A stretch of DNA of 64,000 bases from Pseudomonas kielensis (GTDB lineage Bacteria > Pseudomonadota > Gammaproteobacteria > Pseudomonadales > Pseudomonadaceae): contig NZ_JACMYG010000003.1 of NCBI RefSeq assembly GCF_014236655.1, forward strand, positions 124,001 through 188,000, read 5' to 3'. This document shows, in pieces, positions 29,817 to 38,739 of this stretch. Every line of letters starts with the position of its first letter. The stretch's first letter is position 1. Under the pieces are notes generated by a model. The model was not told the origin of the DNA, searched no databases, and saw nothing but the letters and a program-made list of their open reading frames with translations. The translations under genes were made by a program, and so were the position numbers.

Positions 29817-30869
29817 CTAGCCTGCCAGGCAGGCGGCGAAACCTTGGTTCAGCGCCGCCCGATCCAGGTCGCGGCCAATGAACACAATCTTGCTGGAGCG
29901 CGGTTCACTGCCCCACGGGGTCGATGCACGAAACTCCACCAGGCTGTGCACCCCCTGCAGGACATAGCGCTGGTCCTGGTCCTGGACCGCCAGCACACCT
30001 TTCATGCGGTAGAGGGAGTCGGCCTGGTCATCGCGCAACTGGCTGATCCAGCGATGGAAGGCCAGCAGGTTGACCGCGCCGTTCACGGCAATGCCCACCG
30101 ACGACACGCTGGGGTCGTGATCGTGGGCCAGTTCGTCATGCTCGTGGGCGTGCGCGTGTGGATCGGCGTGGTGGTCATGTTCGGCACCGATCTCCATGAG
30201 TTTCTGGGTGGCTTCAAAGGCACCGATGCCAAGGATCCTCGACAGGTCGATCTGTGCGTAGCTGCTGGTCACCAGCTCGGCGGTCGCATTGAGGCCGCGG
30301 ATTTTGCCGCGCAGCGACTCGACTTCAGCCGGCGTCACCAGGTCGACCTTGTTGATGACGATGCGGTCGGCGCAGACGATCTGGTCCACGGCCTGATTGT
30401 CGACGCCGTCCAGTTGCAGGTCTTCCAGGTGCTGGGCGACGTGCTTGGCATCGACCATGGTGACAATGGCGTCGAGTTCCACTTCAGCGGCGATCGGGTC
30501 GTTGATGAAAAAACTCTGGGCCACCGGGTACGGGTCGGCCAGGCCGCTGGTCTCGATCAGAATGTGGTCCAGGCGCACCGGGCGTGCCACCAGTTCGCGG
30601 ACGATGCGCACCAGGTCCTCGCGGACCTCGGCGGTGCAGCACACGCAGCCATTGACCATCTCGTAGATTTCTTCGGTTTCCGAGCTGAGCACCAGGTCGC
30701 CGTCGATCCCGACTTCGCCGAACTCGTTTTCGATCACGGCGATTTTGCGGCCGTGGTTTTCCTTGAGGATGTAGTTGAGCAGGGTGGTTTTTCCGGCGCC
30801 GAGAAAGCCGGTAAGGATGGTCACCGGAATCTTGCGGTTGGGCGTTGGTGCATTGAATGGACTGTTCAT
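29817..30869 (-). CDS. COG0523 (CobW/G3E) GTPase with His-rich metal loop
   Basis: A 350-residue G3E-family GTPase, a class of metallochaperones. It has Walker A (GFLGAGKTTLLN), IENEFGEVGID, the metal motif CVCC (about residue 75), the guanine-specificity motif NKVD, and a loop near residues 227-247 with about eight His in HDHHADPHAHAHEHDELAHD. A CobW C-terminal domain follows. Its start overlaps the end of the UbiX-like gene by 4 nt, so it is made with the pathway enzymes. Likely role: supplying zinc or another metal to the cluster's amidohydrolases (inferred). Confidence 0.88.
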   Translation of the reverse strand: MNSPFNAPTPNRKIPVTILTGFLGAGKTTLLNYILKENHGRKIAVIENEFGEVGIDGDLVLSSETEEIYEMVNGCVCCTAEVREDLVRIVRELVARPVRLDHILIETSGLADPYPVAQSFFINDPIAAEVELDAIVTMVDAKHVAQHLEDLQLDGVDNQAVDQIVCADRIVINKVDLVTPAEVESLRGKIRGLNATAELVTSSYAQIDLSRILGIGAFEATQKLMEIGAEHDHHADPHAHAHEHDELAHDHDPSVSSVGIAVNGAVNLLAFHRWISQLRDDQADSLYRMKGVLAVQDQDQRYVLQGVHSLVEFRASTPWGSEPRSSKIVFIGRDLDRAALNQGFAACLAG

Positions 30870-31486
30870 AGGAGCTCCTTGGGGGTCGCAAAAGGGCGGG
30901 CTGGATCTTGGCTGGCGGGGGTGGGTTCACCCCAGCGCAAGGCGGTGCCGGCATCGAGGCCAAACAGGTCGAGGACCCGGCCCAGGCTGTGGTCGATCAT
31001 CTGTGAGAGGTTCTGCGGCCTGGCATAAAACGCCGGCACCGGGGGAGCGATGATCCCGCCCATCTCGGTCACGGCCGTCATGTTGCGCAGGTGCGCCAGG
31101 GTCAGCGGGGTCTCGCGGGCCATCAGCACCAGGGTGCGGCGCTCTTTCAAGGTGACATCGGCGGCGCGGCTGATCAGGCTCGAGGAGGTGCCCGTGGCAA
31201 TTTCCGCCAGGGTGCGCATCGAACAGGGCGCGACCACCATGCCCAGGCAACGGAACGAGCCACTGGCGATCCCGGCCGCGACGTCGTCGCAGCGGTGGTA
31301 ATGGCTGGCCAGGGCGCTGACGTCGGCCAGCTTGTAGTCGGTCTCATGGGCCATGGTCAGCAGTGCCGCGCGGCTGATCACCAGGTGGGTTTCGACCCGC
31401 AGTTCGGCGAGCAACTGCAGCAGGCGGACCCCATAGACAAACCCCGAGGCGCCGCTGATGCCCACCACCAGGCGTTGCGGGGTCAT
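30866..31486 (-). CDS. UbiX-family flavin prenyltransferase
   Basis: A 206-residue UbiX/Pad1-type enzyme, which prenylates reduced FMN to make the prFMN cofactor of UbiD decarboxylases. It begins with the flavin motif LVVGISGASGFVYGVRLL. Conserved APCSMRTLAEIATGTSSSLISRAADVTLKERRTLVL and MTAVTEMGGIIAPPVPAFY follow. Both ends overlap neighbours by 4 nt (ubiD-like upstream, GTPase downstream), so the three are translationally coupled. It is a dedicated copy for the cluster decarboxylase rather than the housekeeping ubiX. Confidence 0.92.
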   Translation of the reverse strand: MTPQRLVVGISGASGFVYGVRLLQLLAELRVETHLVISRAALLTMAHETDYKLADVSALASHYHRCDDVAAGIASGSFRCLGMVVAPCSMRTLAEIATGTSSSLISRAADVTLKERRTLVLMARETPLTLAHLRNMTAVTEMGGIIAPPVPAFYARPQNLSQMIDHSLGRVLDLFGLDAGTALRWGEPTPASQDPARPFATPKELL

Positions 31487-32868
31487 GAGTGCAGGCCCTG
31501 GAGCAGGTCCCGGGCACGGGCCTGGACCGCCTCGCTCAATTGCGCGCGAATGCCTTCGAACCCCGAGCCGCGGGTGGCGTCCAGGCCCATGCGCGAGGTG
31601 GTGCCGTTGACCGAGGAGGATGGGTCGAGCGGGCTGCCGGGCAAGCCGTCGATGACGAACAGGTCCTGATGGGGCTGAAAGTGCGTGGCCAGGGCCCAGA
31701 GCACCTGGCTGTCGTCACTGATGTCGATGTCGCTGTCCACCGCAATCACGCTTTTGAGGTAGGGGTCCCAGCCCAGCAGGGCGAGCATGATCTGCCGGGC
31801 CTCGCCGTCGCGGCTCTGGTCCAGGGCCACGTAGCAATGGAAATGGGTGCCGGAGTTGGGGTAGTGCACGCCAGTCACCGCCGGGAAGCGTGCCTTGAGC
31901 TTTTCGCTCATCTCGGCTTCGCGGGGCAGGCGGGCCAGGGTCAGGTGTTCGGCGTAGCGCCCGCCGACCACATCCACCAGCCAGGCGTCCTTGCGCCGCA
32001 TCAGGGTGTCGACCCGCAGCACGTTGTTGGTCGAGCGGTCCGAGGAGTAACCGCTGAACTCACCGAAGGGGCCTTCTTCGGCGTAGGCCGTGGGGTCGAT
32101 GGCGCCTTCGAGGACGAATTCGGCGCAGGCCGGCACGCCGATGCCGTAGCGTGGCGTCTTGACCAGTTCCAGCGGGGCGCCGAACAGTCCGCCGGCCACC
32201 GCTCGCTCGTCGCTGCCAAACGGCAGGCGCGCGGCGGCGGCGAGCATGAACAGCGGATGGGCGCCGACCACCATGGCCACGGGCAACTCCTCGCCGCGCT
32301 CGCGGGCCGCTTGCAGCATGCGCCACAGGTGCCCGCGCGAATGCAGGCTGGTGGCCAGGGCCTGGCGGGCGTGCTTCATCGAGCGGTGGTAGCTCATGTT
32401 GGCGATACCGGTCACCGGGTCCTGGGCAATGATCACGGCGTTGGTGATGTAGGGCCCACGGTCGCTGTCGAAGTGCTTGAGCATGGGCAGCAGCGCCAGG
32501 TCGACGGCTTCGCCTTCGAAGATTTCATCGAGCACCGGGCCGGTTTCCAGGTAGCGCGGTGCGATGGGCTGGTTGGCGCGGGTCTGGAACGTTTCGTGCA
32601 GCTGCGCCGGGGTGACGCCGAACATCCGCGCGATACGGATGCGTGAGGCAAACAGGTTGGTCACCACCGGCACGCCCAGGGCGCCAACCTGCGAGCAGAT
32701 CAGCAAGGGGTGGCGGCCCTGGACGGCCAGCGCGTCGACCAGGGCGGTGACGTCCTGGTCGGCCGACAGTGGTGCGTCGATGCTCAGCACATCGTCCGGG
32801 AACTGGCGGCGATAGGCGTCGATGAAATCGTGGAAATCCTGGGTCTGGCCAAGCGTGTAGAGGGACAT
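31483..32868 (-). CDS. UbiD-family prenyl-FMN-dependent decarboxylase
   Basis: A 461-residue UbiD-family enzyme; these reversibly (de)carboxylate aromatic, heteroaromatic or unsaturated acids using prFMN with Mn and K. Hallmarks are NMSYHRSMKHARQAL in the prFMN/metal region, VVGAHPLFMLAAAARLPFG, EGAIDPTAYAEEGPFGEFSGYSS with the catalytic Glu-Arg-Glu environment, and HYPNSGTHFHCYVAL. The cofactor gene overlaps it by 4 nt. The substrate cannot be read from the sequence; the setting (nucleobase permease, deaminase, molybdenum hydroxylase) favours an N-heterocyclic carboxylate. Confidence 0.9.
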   Translation of the reverse strand: MSLYTLGQTQDFHDFIDAYRRQFPDDVLSIDAPLSADQDVTALVDALAVQGRHPLLICSQVGALGVPVVTNLFASRIRIARMFGVTPAQLHETFQTRANQPIAPRYLETGPVLDEIFEGEAVDLALLPMLKHFDSDRGPYITNAVIIAQDPVTGIANMSYHRSMKHARQALATSLHSRGHLWRMLQAARERGEELPVAMVVGAHPLFMLAAAARLPFGSDERAVAGGLFGAPLELVKTPRYGIGVPACAEFVLEGAIDPTAYAEEGPFGEFSGYSSDRSTNNVLRVDTLMRRKDAWLVDVVGGRYAEHLTLARLPREAEMSEKLKARFPAVTGVHYPNSGTHFHCYVALDQSRDGEARQIMLALLGWDPYLKSVIAVDSDIDISDDSQVLWALATHFQPHQDLFVIDGLPGSPLDPSSSVNGTTSRMGLDATRGSGFEGIRAQLSEAVQARARDLLQGLHS

Positions 32869-32925
32869 GGTTTCACCTCATGGAGTCAATTCTGGTCACT
32901 CAATAAAACCTAAGCCAGGCACATT

Positions 32926-32958
32926 CCCTGTGGGAGCGAGTAGCTCGCTCCCACAGGG
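32926..32958. repeat. Perfect 15-bp inverted repeat (REP) inside the catabolic operon
   Basis: CCCTGTGGGAGCGAG (32926-32940) and CTCGCTCCCACAGGG (32944-32958) around TAG. It falls between the amidohydrolase and ubiD-like genes of one strand, the only sizeable gap in the upper part of the operon. It could attenuate transcription or set mRNA stability between the two halves. Confidence 0.85.
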
Positions 32959-32968
32959 GGCGGCGTAG

Positions 32969-33874
32969 CTAGAGGTAGGTGGTGGTCAGGCGAATGTCCG
33001 CCTCGATCAGGTCCTTGGGTGGCGGCGTCGGTTCGATGCCGCACAGCCGGGCGATGTTGTTGCCCAGGTAGTCCTCCAGGTGATCCTCATCGATCCCCAG
33101 GCCCTGGGGCGCCGGGGAGCACAGGACTTCCAGTTCCCGCAACCACATGCCCGGTTCGTTGGGCGGCGAGTCGGTGCCGAACACGATCTTGTTGCGCGGC
33201 AGTTCCTTGGCGAACTCGACAATCCGCGACTGGAAGCACCAGCCCGATTCGCAGTAGACGTTGGGCGTGTCCATCGCCATCCAGAACGCCTCGAACGAGT
33301 AGTTGCCACCGGTCTGGATGCCGAAGTGACCGATGATGAAATTGACCATCGGGAACTCGCGGATGATCGGGTAGAACATGGTCGGGATGGTGTACGGCCC
33401 GTCGCCGGTGTGGATCAGCACCACGATGTTGTACTTGGCGCAGACTTTCATCGCCGGGCGCAGCCAGTCCAGGGCGCGGTCCGGACGGTAGCCGTGCATG
33501 TTGGCGTGCAGCTTGAGCATCTTGAAGCCGTACTCCTTGATGTGGAATTCCAGCTCGGCCGCACCGTTTTCCGGTCCCCAACGCGGGTTGAAGTTGAAGT
33601 TGCCGATGAACCGGTCCGGGTACTTCACGCACAGTTCGGCGATGTAGGACATGTAGTCGCGCACGCCTTCGCGGCCCCGGCGGTTGCCGTCGCGGTAGCC
33701 GGTGTTGCCCGGTGGCGGCTGGATAAAGCCCATGTCGATGCGGCGTGGCTTGCCGTTGATCATGTAGGGGCCGTCCATCAGCTTGAGCATGCGCTCGCCG
33801 GTGAAGGGCTCGCCGGTGTGGCGCCAGGCCTCGTCGACCAGGTTGGTGGGGTGCAGATGGGTGTCGATGATCAT
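32969..33874 (-). CDS. Amidohydrolase-2 (ACMSD-like) protein with complete HxH motif
   Basis: A 301-residue metal-dependent hydrolase/decarboxylase barrel of the ACMSD family. Probable metal ligands are His6 and His8 in MIIDTHLHPTN, the mid-barrel LIHTGDGPY and NFIIGHFGIQ, and the late Asp in FGTDSPPNEPG. The family includes non-oxidative decarboxylases such as ACMSD and isoorotate decarboxylase, and ring hydrolases. The ATG at 33874 has AGGAG before it, 4 bp after the paralogous gene. The two share long identical stretches (GPYNGKPRRID-like and YCESGWC-QSRIVEFAK segments), so they arose by duplication. Confidence 0.85.
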   Translation of the reverse strand: MIIDTHLHPTNLVDEAWRHTGEPFTGERMLKLMDGPYMINGKPRRIDMGFIQPPPGNTGYRDGNRRGREGVRDYMSYIAELCVKYPDRFIGNFNFNPRWGPENGAAELEFHIKEYGFKMLKLHANMHGYRPDRALDWLRPAMKVCAKYNIVVLIHTGDGPYTIPTMFYPIIREFPMVNFIIGHFGIQTGGNYSFEAFWMAMDTPNVYCESGWCFQSRIVEFAKELPRNKIVFGTDSPPNEPGMWLRELEVLCSPAPQGLGIDEDHLEDYLGNNIARLCGIEPTPPPKDLIEADIRLTTTYL

Positions 33875-33878
33875 CGGT

Positions 33879-34808
33879 TCAGCTCCTGGCCGGTTGAGGG
33901 GTGACGGGGCGTTTGAGGTACGCCTCTGCTTCGCTGACGCTGCGCGGCGGGGGCGACGGTTGCAGGCCGATCATTCGTGCAGTGTTGTTGCCCAGGTAGT
34001 CTTCGAGGGTGTCCTCGTCCAGGTTCATGCCCTGGGGCGGTTCGTGGCACAGCACTTCCAGCAGGCGCAGCCACATGCCCGGCTCGTTTGGCGGGGTGTC
34101 GGTGCCGAACAGAATCTTGTGGGTCGGCAGGACCTTGGCGAACTCGACGATCCGCGACTGCAGGCACCAGCCCGACTCGCAGTACACGTTGGGCAGCTCC
34201 ATCGCCCATTGCATCGGCTCGAACACGTAGACGCCGCCGGTCTGCACGCCGAAGTGGGCCATGATGAAATCGACGTTGGGGAATTCCTTGATCATCGGCA
34301 CCCATTCGGACGGGATGCTGTAGGGGCCGTCGCCGGTGTGCAGCTTGACCGGGATGCCCAGCTCGGCGCATTTCTCGAAACACGGCCGCACCCAGTCCAA
34401 CGCTCGGTCGGGCCGGTAGGCGTGCATGTTGGCCTGCATCTGGACCATCTTGAAGCCGTGCTGGGTGACGTAGCGCTCGATCGCCTCGACGCCGTTCTCC
34501 ACCCCGCAGCGCGGGTTGTAGACGAAGCAGCCGATGAACCGGTCGGGGTAGGTCTGGACCATCTTCAGGGTGTACGCCATGTAGGCGTCGATGGATTCGC
34601 GCCCCGACAGGTCGCCGTCGGTCCAGGTGTAGATGGTGTTGCCCTGGGGCGGCTGGATGAAGGCTTTGTCGATGCGCCGGGGTTTGCCGTTGACCATATA
34701 GGGGCCATCCATCATCTCCAGCAGACGCTCGCCGGTGAAGGGGTCACCGTCGTGCCTCCAGGCGAGGTCCACCAGGTCGGTGGGATAGCAACTGATATCG
34801 ATGATCAT
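33879..34808 (-). CDS. Amidohydrolase-2 paralogue lacking the HxH metal motif
   Basis: A 309-residue paralogue of the following gene. It aligns from the first residue, but the HxH segment reads DISCYPTD (Ser6, Tyr8) where the partner has DTHLHPTN. Other family positions remain: LHTGDGPYS, FIMAHFGVQ, FGTDTPPNEPG. Loss of two metal ligands suggests a non-catalytic or differently working subunit, possibly in a heteromer with its partner. The ATG at 34808 is preceded by CAGGAGA. It is the first enzyme gene of the leftward operon; the 253-bp gap upstream (34809-35061) should hold the promoter. Confidence 0.82.
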   Translation of the reverse strand: MIIDISCYPTDLVDLAWRHDGDPFTGERLLEMMDGPYMVNGKPRRIDKAFIQPPQGNTIYTWTDGDLSGRESIDAYMAYTLKMVQTYPDRFIGCFVYNPRCGVENGVEAIERYVTQHGFKMVQMQANMHAYRPDRALDWVRPCFEKCAELGIPVKLHTGDGPYSIPSEWVPMIKEFPNVDFIMAHFGVQTGGVYVFEPMQWAMELPNVYCESGWCLQSRIVEFAKVLPTHKILFGTDTPPNEPGMWLRLLEVLCHEPPQGMNLDEDTLEDYLGNNTARMIGLQPSPPPRSVSEAEAYLKRPVTPQPARS

Positions 34809-35061
34809 TGAAGTCGATCTCCTGATAGAGCGGGGAAGGGAACCTTGCGGTTCACAGCAGCCACGTCCCGGGCAATCGGCCGTTTCTATGCGCAACGGAT
34901 CGCGCATTCCCTCGCCTGGTCGCATCCGGCTCGGGACGCTGTCTGCATGGCGGGAAGTATTGGAAGCAGGGGTTGGATCCGTACAATATTAATTGGACGA
35001 GGGGGTGATACCGGTTCGATATCGGGGCAATGGACGATCACGCCATGCCCCGTGGCGGCCC

Positions 35062-35952
35062 TTAGGCGAGGGTGTGGCTGGCGAGGGTTCTGATGACTTC
35101 CACCACCGGCGCCACTCGCTCGGCGTGGCCGTGGGGCCACACGGCGTAGAGGTTGTAGTGGGCCGGGATCCGGGCGCTGGTCAGCTCCACCAGGCGTCCG
35201 CTGCGCAAGGCGTCTGCCGCCAGCAAGCCACGCACCAGGCCGGCACCGACCCCGGCCTCGGCCGCGGCAATCAGGTTGGCGGCGTTGTCGAAGATCACCC
35301 GCGCCCGGGGTTCGTTGGGCGCAAGGCCCGCGGCGTCCAGCCAGGGAATCCAGGAGCGGCGCGTGTAGCCCAGCAGCGGCAACTCCAGCACCTGCGCCGG
35401 GTCGATCGGCCCCTCGATGCCGTGGCGTACGAGCAAGGACGGAGCCGCAACCGCGGTGACCCGGTCGCCGCAGATCTGGCTCATTTCACAATCTTCCCAA
35501 TCGCCATAACCGTAGCGCAGTGCCAGGTCGACCCGTTCGAAGGCGCTACGGTCGGAGCGGGGCATCGACAGCAGCACCACCTCGGTGTCCGGCAAGGCTG
35601 CCAGCAGTTGGGGCAGGCGAGGATTGAGCCAGCTCTGGGCCAGTTCGCTGTCGACGTCCAGGGTCAGGCGTTGGCTGAGGCTGCGGTTCTTCACTGAAGA
35701 CAAGGCCCGGTCGACCTGGGCCAGACCATCGGACAGCACGCTGGCAAACAGTTGGCCGGCGTCGGTGAGGGTGCTGCCGCCCCCTTCGCGGACAAACAGC
35801 GGCTGGCCGATGAACTCTTCCAGGGAGCGGATCTGCTGGCTGATGGCGCTGTGGGTGAGGTCAAGCTTGCGCGCCGCGCTGGAGAAACTGCCACACCGGG
35901 CGGCCTGGATGAAGGCACTCATGGACTGCACCGAGGGGTATCGCTTGTACAT
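35062..35952 (-). CDS. LysR-family regulator (GcvA-like), cluster-linked
   Basis: A 296-residue LysR-type regulator. The helix-turn-helix near residues 18-40 reads [29 protein letters not shown], followed by the effector domain. The ATG at 35952 has a strong GGAGGA site. It lies on the same strand as the catabolic operon and is divergent (118 bp) from the molybdenum-hydroxylase genes, the usual layout for a LysR regulator that controls a divergent operon in response to a pathway compound. It probably regulates one or both operons. Confidence 0.9.
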   Translation of the reverse strand: MYKRYPSVQSMSAFIQAARCGSFSSAARKLDLTHSAISQQIRSLEEFIGQPLFVREGGGSTLTDAGQLFASVLSDGLAQVDRALSSVKNRSLSQRLTLDVDSELAQSWLNPRLPQLLAALPDTEVVLLSMPRSDRSAFERVDLALRYGYGDWEDCEMSQICGDRVTAVAAPSLLVRHGIEGPIDPAQVLELPLLGYTRRSWIPWLDAAGLAPNEPRARVIFDNAANLIAAAEAGVGAGLVRGLLAADALRSGRLVELTSARIPAHYNLYAVWPHGHAERVAPVVEVIRTLASHTLA

Positions 35953-36070
35953 GCTGTTAGTCCTCCTTACACAGGGTGGCAGAAAACGTCGCTGGCCCGA
36001 TTTGCCCGGGCCTACCAATAATCCGGCACCAGGCCCGCACAAAGACGGGCCGCTCTGCTGGAGCCTGACA

Positions 36071-36535
36071 ATGATCGACATCACGGTAAACGGCGTACGT
36101 CACGAGCAGGTCGAGGCTGAACCCTCGATGCCCTTGTTATGGGTCTTGCGCGACCGCTTGCACCTCACGGGCAGCAAATTTGGCTGCGGCATGGGCCTGT
36201 GCGGTGCCTGCACCGTGCACCTGGATGGCGTCGCGGTGCGTGCCTGCCAGTTGCCGGTCGGCGCTGCCGTCGGGCACCAGATCACCACCATCGAAGGCTT
36301 GTCACCGACCCAGACCCATCCGCTGCAACTGGCCTGGGTGGCCGAAGATGTGCCGCAATGCGGCTACTGTCAATCCGGGCAGATCATGTCCGCGGCTGCC
36401 TTGCTCAATACCGGCGCGGCGGTGACTGATGATTCGATCCGCAATGCGATGTCCGGCAATCTCTGTCGTTGCGGCACCTACGGGCGCATCAACAAAGCCA
36501 TCAAGCGCGCGGCTGCCGCGTCGAAGGAGGCCTGA
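36071..36535 (+). CDS. Molybdenum hydroxylase [2Fe-2S] subunit
   Basis: A 154-residue small subunit of the xanthine-dehydrogenase family (IorA/nicotinate-dehydrogenase type). The plant-type cluster Cys lie in [16 protein letters not shown] (39, 44, 47) with Cys59, and the second cluster in [13 protein letters not shown] and [12 protein letters not shown]. It passes electrons from the molybdenum centre to an external acceptor. The stop overlaps the large-subunit start (TGATG). The ATG at 36071 is the family start; upstream in-frame codons run antisense through the LysR gene. Confidence 0.93.
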   Translation: MIDITVNGVRHEQVEAEPSMPLLWVLRDRLHLTGSKFGCGMGLCGACTVHLDGVAVRACQLPVGAAVGHQITTIEGLSPTQTHPLQLAWVAEDVPQCGYCQSGQIMSAAALLNTGAAVTDDSIRNAMSGNLCRCGTYGRINKAIKRAAAASKEA

Positions 36536-38733
36536 TGGACCTGGCACGCCGCACATTCCTCAAACAGTCCGCGACCCTGGCCTCAGGGCTGGCCGTGGCG
36601 TTCTATCTGCCGCCCAGCCTGGCCGGCACCGACCCCAAGGCACCCGCCGCGGCCAGCGAGTTCGAACCCAACGCCTGGGTGCGGATCTTTGCCGACGGCA
36701 CGGTCAAGCTGGTGGTGCACAAGCACGACTCTGGCACCGGCACCCACACCGCCCTGGCGGCCTGCGTGGCGGAAGAGCTGGATGTGAACCCGATGACCGT
36801 GCAGGTGATTTCCCCCGAAGACCCGTTCTTCGAGGCCTACATTCACCCGGTGTGGAAGGTGTTTTCCACCGGCGGTAGCACCAGCGTCTCCCTGGAGTAC
36901 GATCGCCTGCGCCTGGCCGGGGCCACGGCGCGGGCCTTGCTGGTGGCGGCAGCGGCTCGGCAATGGCAAGTCAGCCCGGCCAGTTGCAGCACCGCCGAGG
37001 GTCGGGTGCTGCACGGCAACGGCCGACACAGCCTGGACTACGGCGAGCTGGTGGCGGTGGCCGCGCATTTGCCGATGCCCGAACACGTCAGTCTCAAGGA
37101 CCCGAGTCAGTTCAAGTACATCGGCAAACTGCGGCACAAGCGCGACGCTGCGGCCAAGGTCTGCGGGGCGTTCCAGTACAGCCTCGACCTGCGCTTGCCG
37201 CAGATGCTGGTGGCGCTGCTGCAACGCACCCCGGTAGTCGGTGCGCGGGTGCTGGATTTCGACGCCCGCGCGGCGCTGCAAGTGCCCGGGGTACGCAAGG
37301 TGTTGGCGATTCCCGGGCGCCCCGATGTGCTGGGGGGCAATCAGGAAAGTGTCGCGGTGCTGGCCGATGACTACTGGTCGGCGCAACAGGGCCGGGCGTT
37401 GCTCAAGGTGCAATGGAGCGATTCGCCCTTGGCGCAGTTTGCCAGCGACCAGCTCCCCGCAGCCCAGGCTGCGGCCATTGACGATCCCAAGGCGCTGCGG
37501 GTGCCGAGCCTGAGCGCAGGTGACGTGGCGGCCCAGTGGCCGTTGGCCAAGCAGTTGCTGGAAGCCGACTACGTCATGCCCTACAAGGTGCAGAACCCGC
37601 TGGAGCCGATCTGCATCACCGCCCACGTGGCAGACGGCGCGATCACCTGGTGGGGCGGGGTGCAGGTGCCGTCGTCGGCGCTGGAAGCGGCCCAGGTGGT
37701 GTGCAAGATCCCCAAGGACAAGGTGACGATCAATGAAAGGGTGTCCGGCGGGAGCTTTGGCGCGCGGGAATCCAAGTACTGGCTGTTCGAGGTGGCTTAC
37801 CTGGCCCAGCAGGTCGGGGTCCCGGTAAAACTGATGAACAGCCGGGAAGACGAGATGCGGGCCCTGTTCGCCCATCCGGCGACCTTCCACCGCCTGAAGG
37901 GCGCGCTGGATGGACAGGGCGCCTTGACCGCACTGCAGCTCCACGCGGTGTCCCCCGCATCGCCGGAGCAATGGGAGCCGGGCTACTTCGAGCGTGCCGA
38001 TCACATGGACTACAGCACCACCGAAGCCATCACCGCCTGGGATTTTGCCTACCGTCCCGCTCACCTGGACCTGGCGTGGGTGCGCCACGAGAGCCAGGTG
38101 CCCAGTGGCTGGTACCGTTCGGTGAGCTTCATTCCCAACGTGTTTGCCGTGGAGAGCTTCATGGATGAACTGGCCCATGCGGCCGGCCGTGATCCGCTGC
38201 AGTTTCGCCTGGCCCACATGCACGACCGGCCGCGCCACGTCGCGGTTCTGCAGCAGGCCGCCGCCCGCGCCGGTTGGGGTCAGCCGCTGCCGCCCGGTAC
38301 CGCGCTGGGGATCGCCACCAACCAGGGCTACACCAGCTTCATCGCAGTGGTGGCCCGGGTGGTGCAAGAGGAGGGCGCGATCAAGGTGCAGAAGCTCACC
38401 TGTGTGGTTGATTGCGGCCTGGCGGTGTCGCCGGGCGGGGTCGAGGAGCAGATCTATGGTGGCCTGATGTGGGGCCTTGGGCATGCTTTGTTCGACCGCA
38501 TGGAGATGAAAAATGGCCAGGTACTGCAGAGCAACTTCCACGATTACCGGGTGCCGCGAATGTCGGACATGCCGCCCGTGGACATCCTGGTGCTCGACGG
38601 TGAGCCGTCCAAGCCCGGTGGCGTCGGCGAACTGGGCAGCCCGTCGGTGGCGCCAGCGATCGCCAACGCGCTGTTCAGCCTGACCGGGGTTCGCCAGCGC
38701 GCAACGCCGCTGGACCTGAGCAAACGGGGATAA
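36535..38733 (+). CDS. Molybdopterin-binding aldehyde oxidase/xanthine dehydrogenase large subunit, Tat-exported
   Basis: A 732-residue IorB-like molybdenum hydroxylase subunit that would insert oxygen from water into a heteroaromatic ring or aldehyde. The N-terminus has a twin-arginine signal (LARRTFLKQSATLASG, Arg5-Arg6), so the enzyme acts in the periplasm or on the membrane. Later motifs are GGSFGARESKYWLFEVAYL, SGWYRSV, DCGLAVSPGGVEEQIYGGL and GGVGELGSPSVAPAI with the catalytic Glu. No cytochrome c or FAD subunit gene is adjacent, nor an XdhC/MocA chaperone, so these must come from elsewhere. Confidence 0.9.
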   Translation: MDLARRTFLKQSATLASGLAVAFYLPPSLAGTDPKAPAAASEFEPNAWVRIFADGTVKLVVHKHDSGTGTHTALAACVAEELDVNPMTVQVISPEDPFFEAYIHPVWKVFSTGGSTSVSLEYDRLRLAGATARALLVAAAARQWQVSPASCSTAEGRVLHGNGRHSLDYGELVAVAAHLPMPEHVSLKDPSQFKYIGKLRHKRDAAAKVCGAFQYSLDLRLPQMLVALLQRTPVVGARVLDFDARAALQVPGVRKVLAIPGRPDVLGGNQESVAVLADDYWSAQQGRALLKVQWSDSPLAQFASDQLPAAQAAAIDDPKALRVPSLSAGDVAAQWPLAKQLLEADYVMPYKVQNPLEPICITAHVADGAITWWGGVQVPSSALEAAQVVCKIPKDKVTINERVSGGSFGARESKYWLFEVAYLAQQVGVPVKLMNSREDEMRALFAHPATFHRLKGALDGQGALTALQLHAVSPASPEQWEPGYFERADHMDYSTTEAITAWDFAYRPAHLDLAWVRHESQVPSGWYRSVSFIPNVFAVESFMDELAHAAGRDPLQFRLAHMHDRPRHVAVLQQAAARAGWGQPLPPGTALGIATNQGYTSFIAVVARVVQEEGAIKVQKLTCVVDCGLAVSPGGVEEQIYGGLMWGLGHALFDRMEMKNGQVLQSNFHDYRVPRMSDMPPVDILVLDGEPSKPGGVGELGSPSVAPAIANALFSLTGVRQRATPLDLSKRG

Positions 38734-38739
38734 GCCGCC

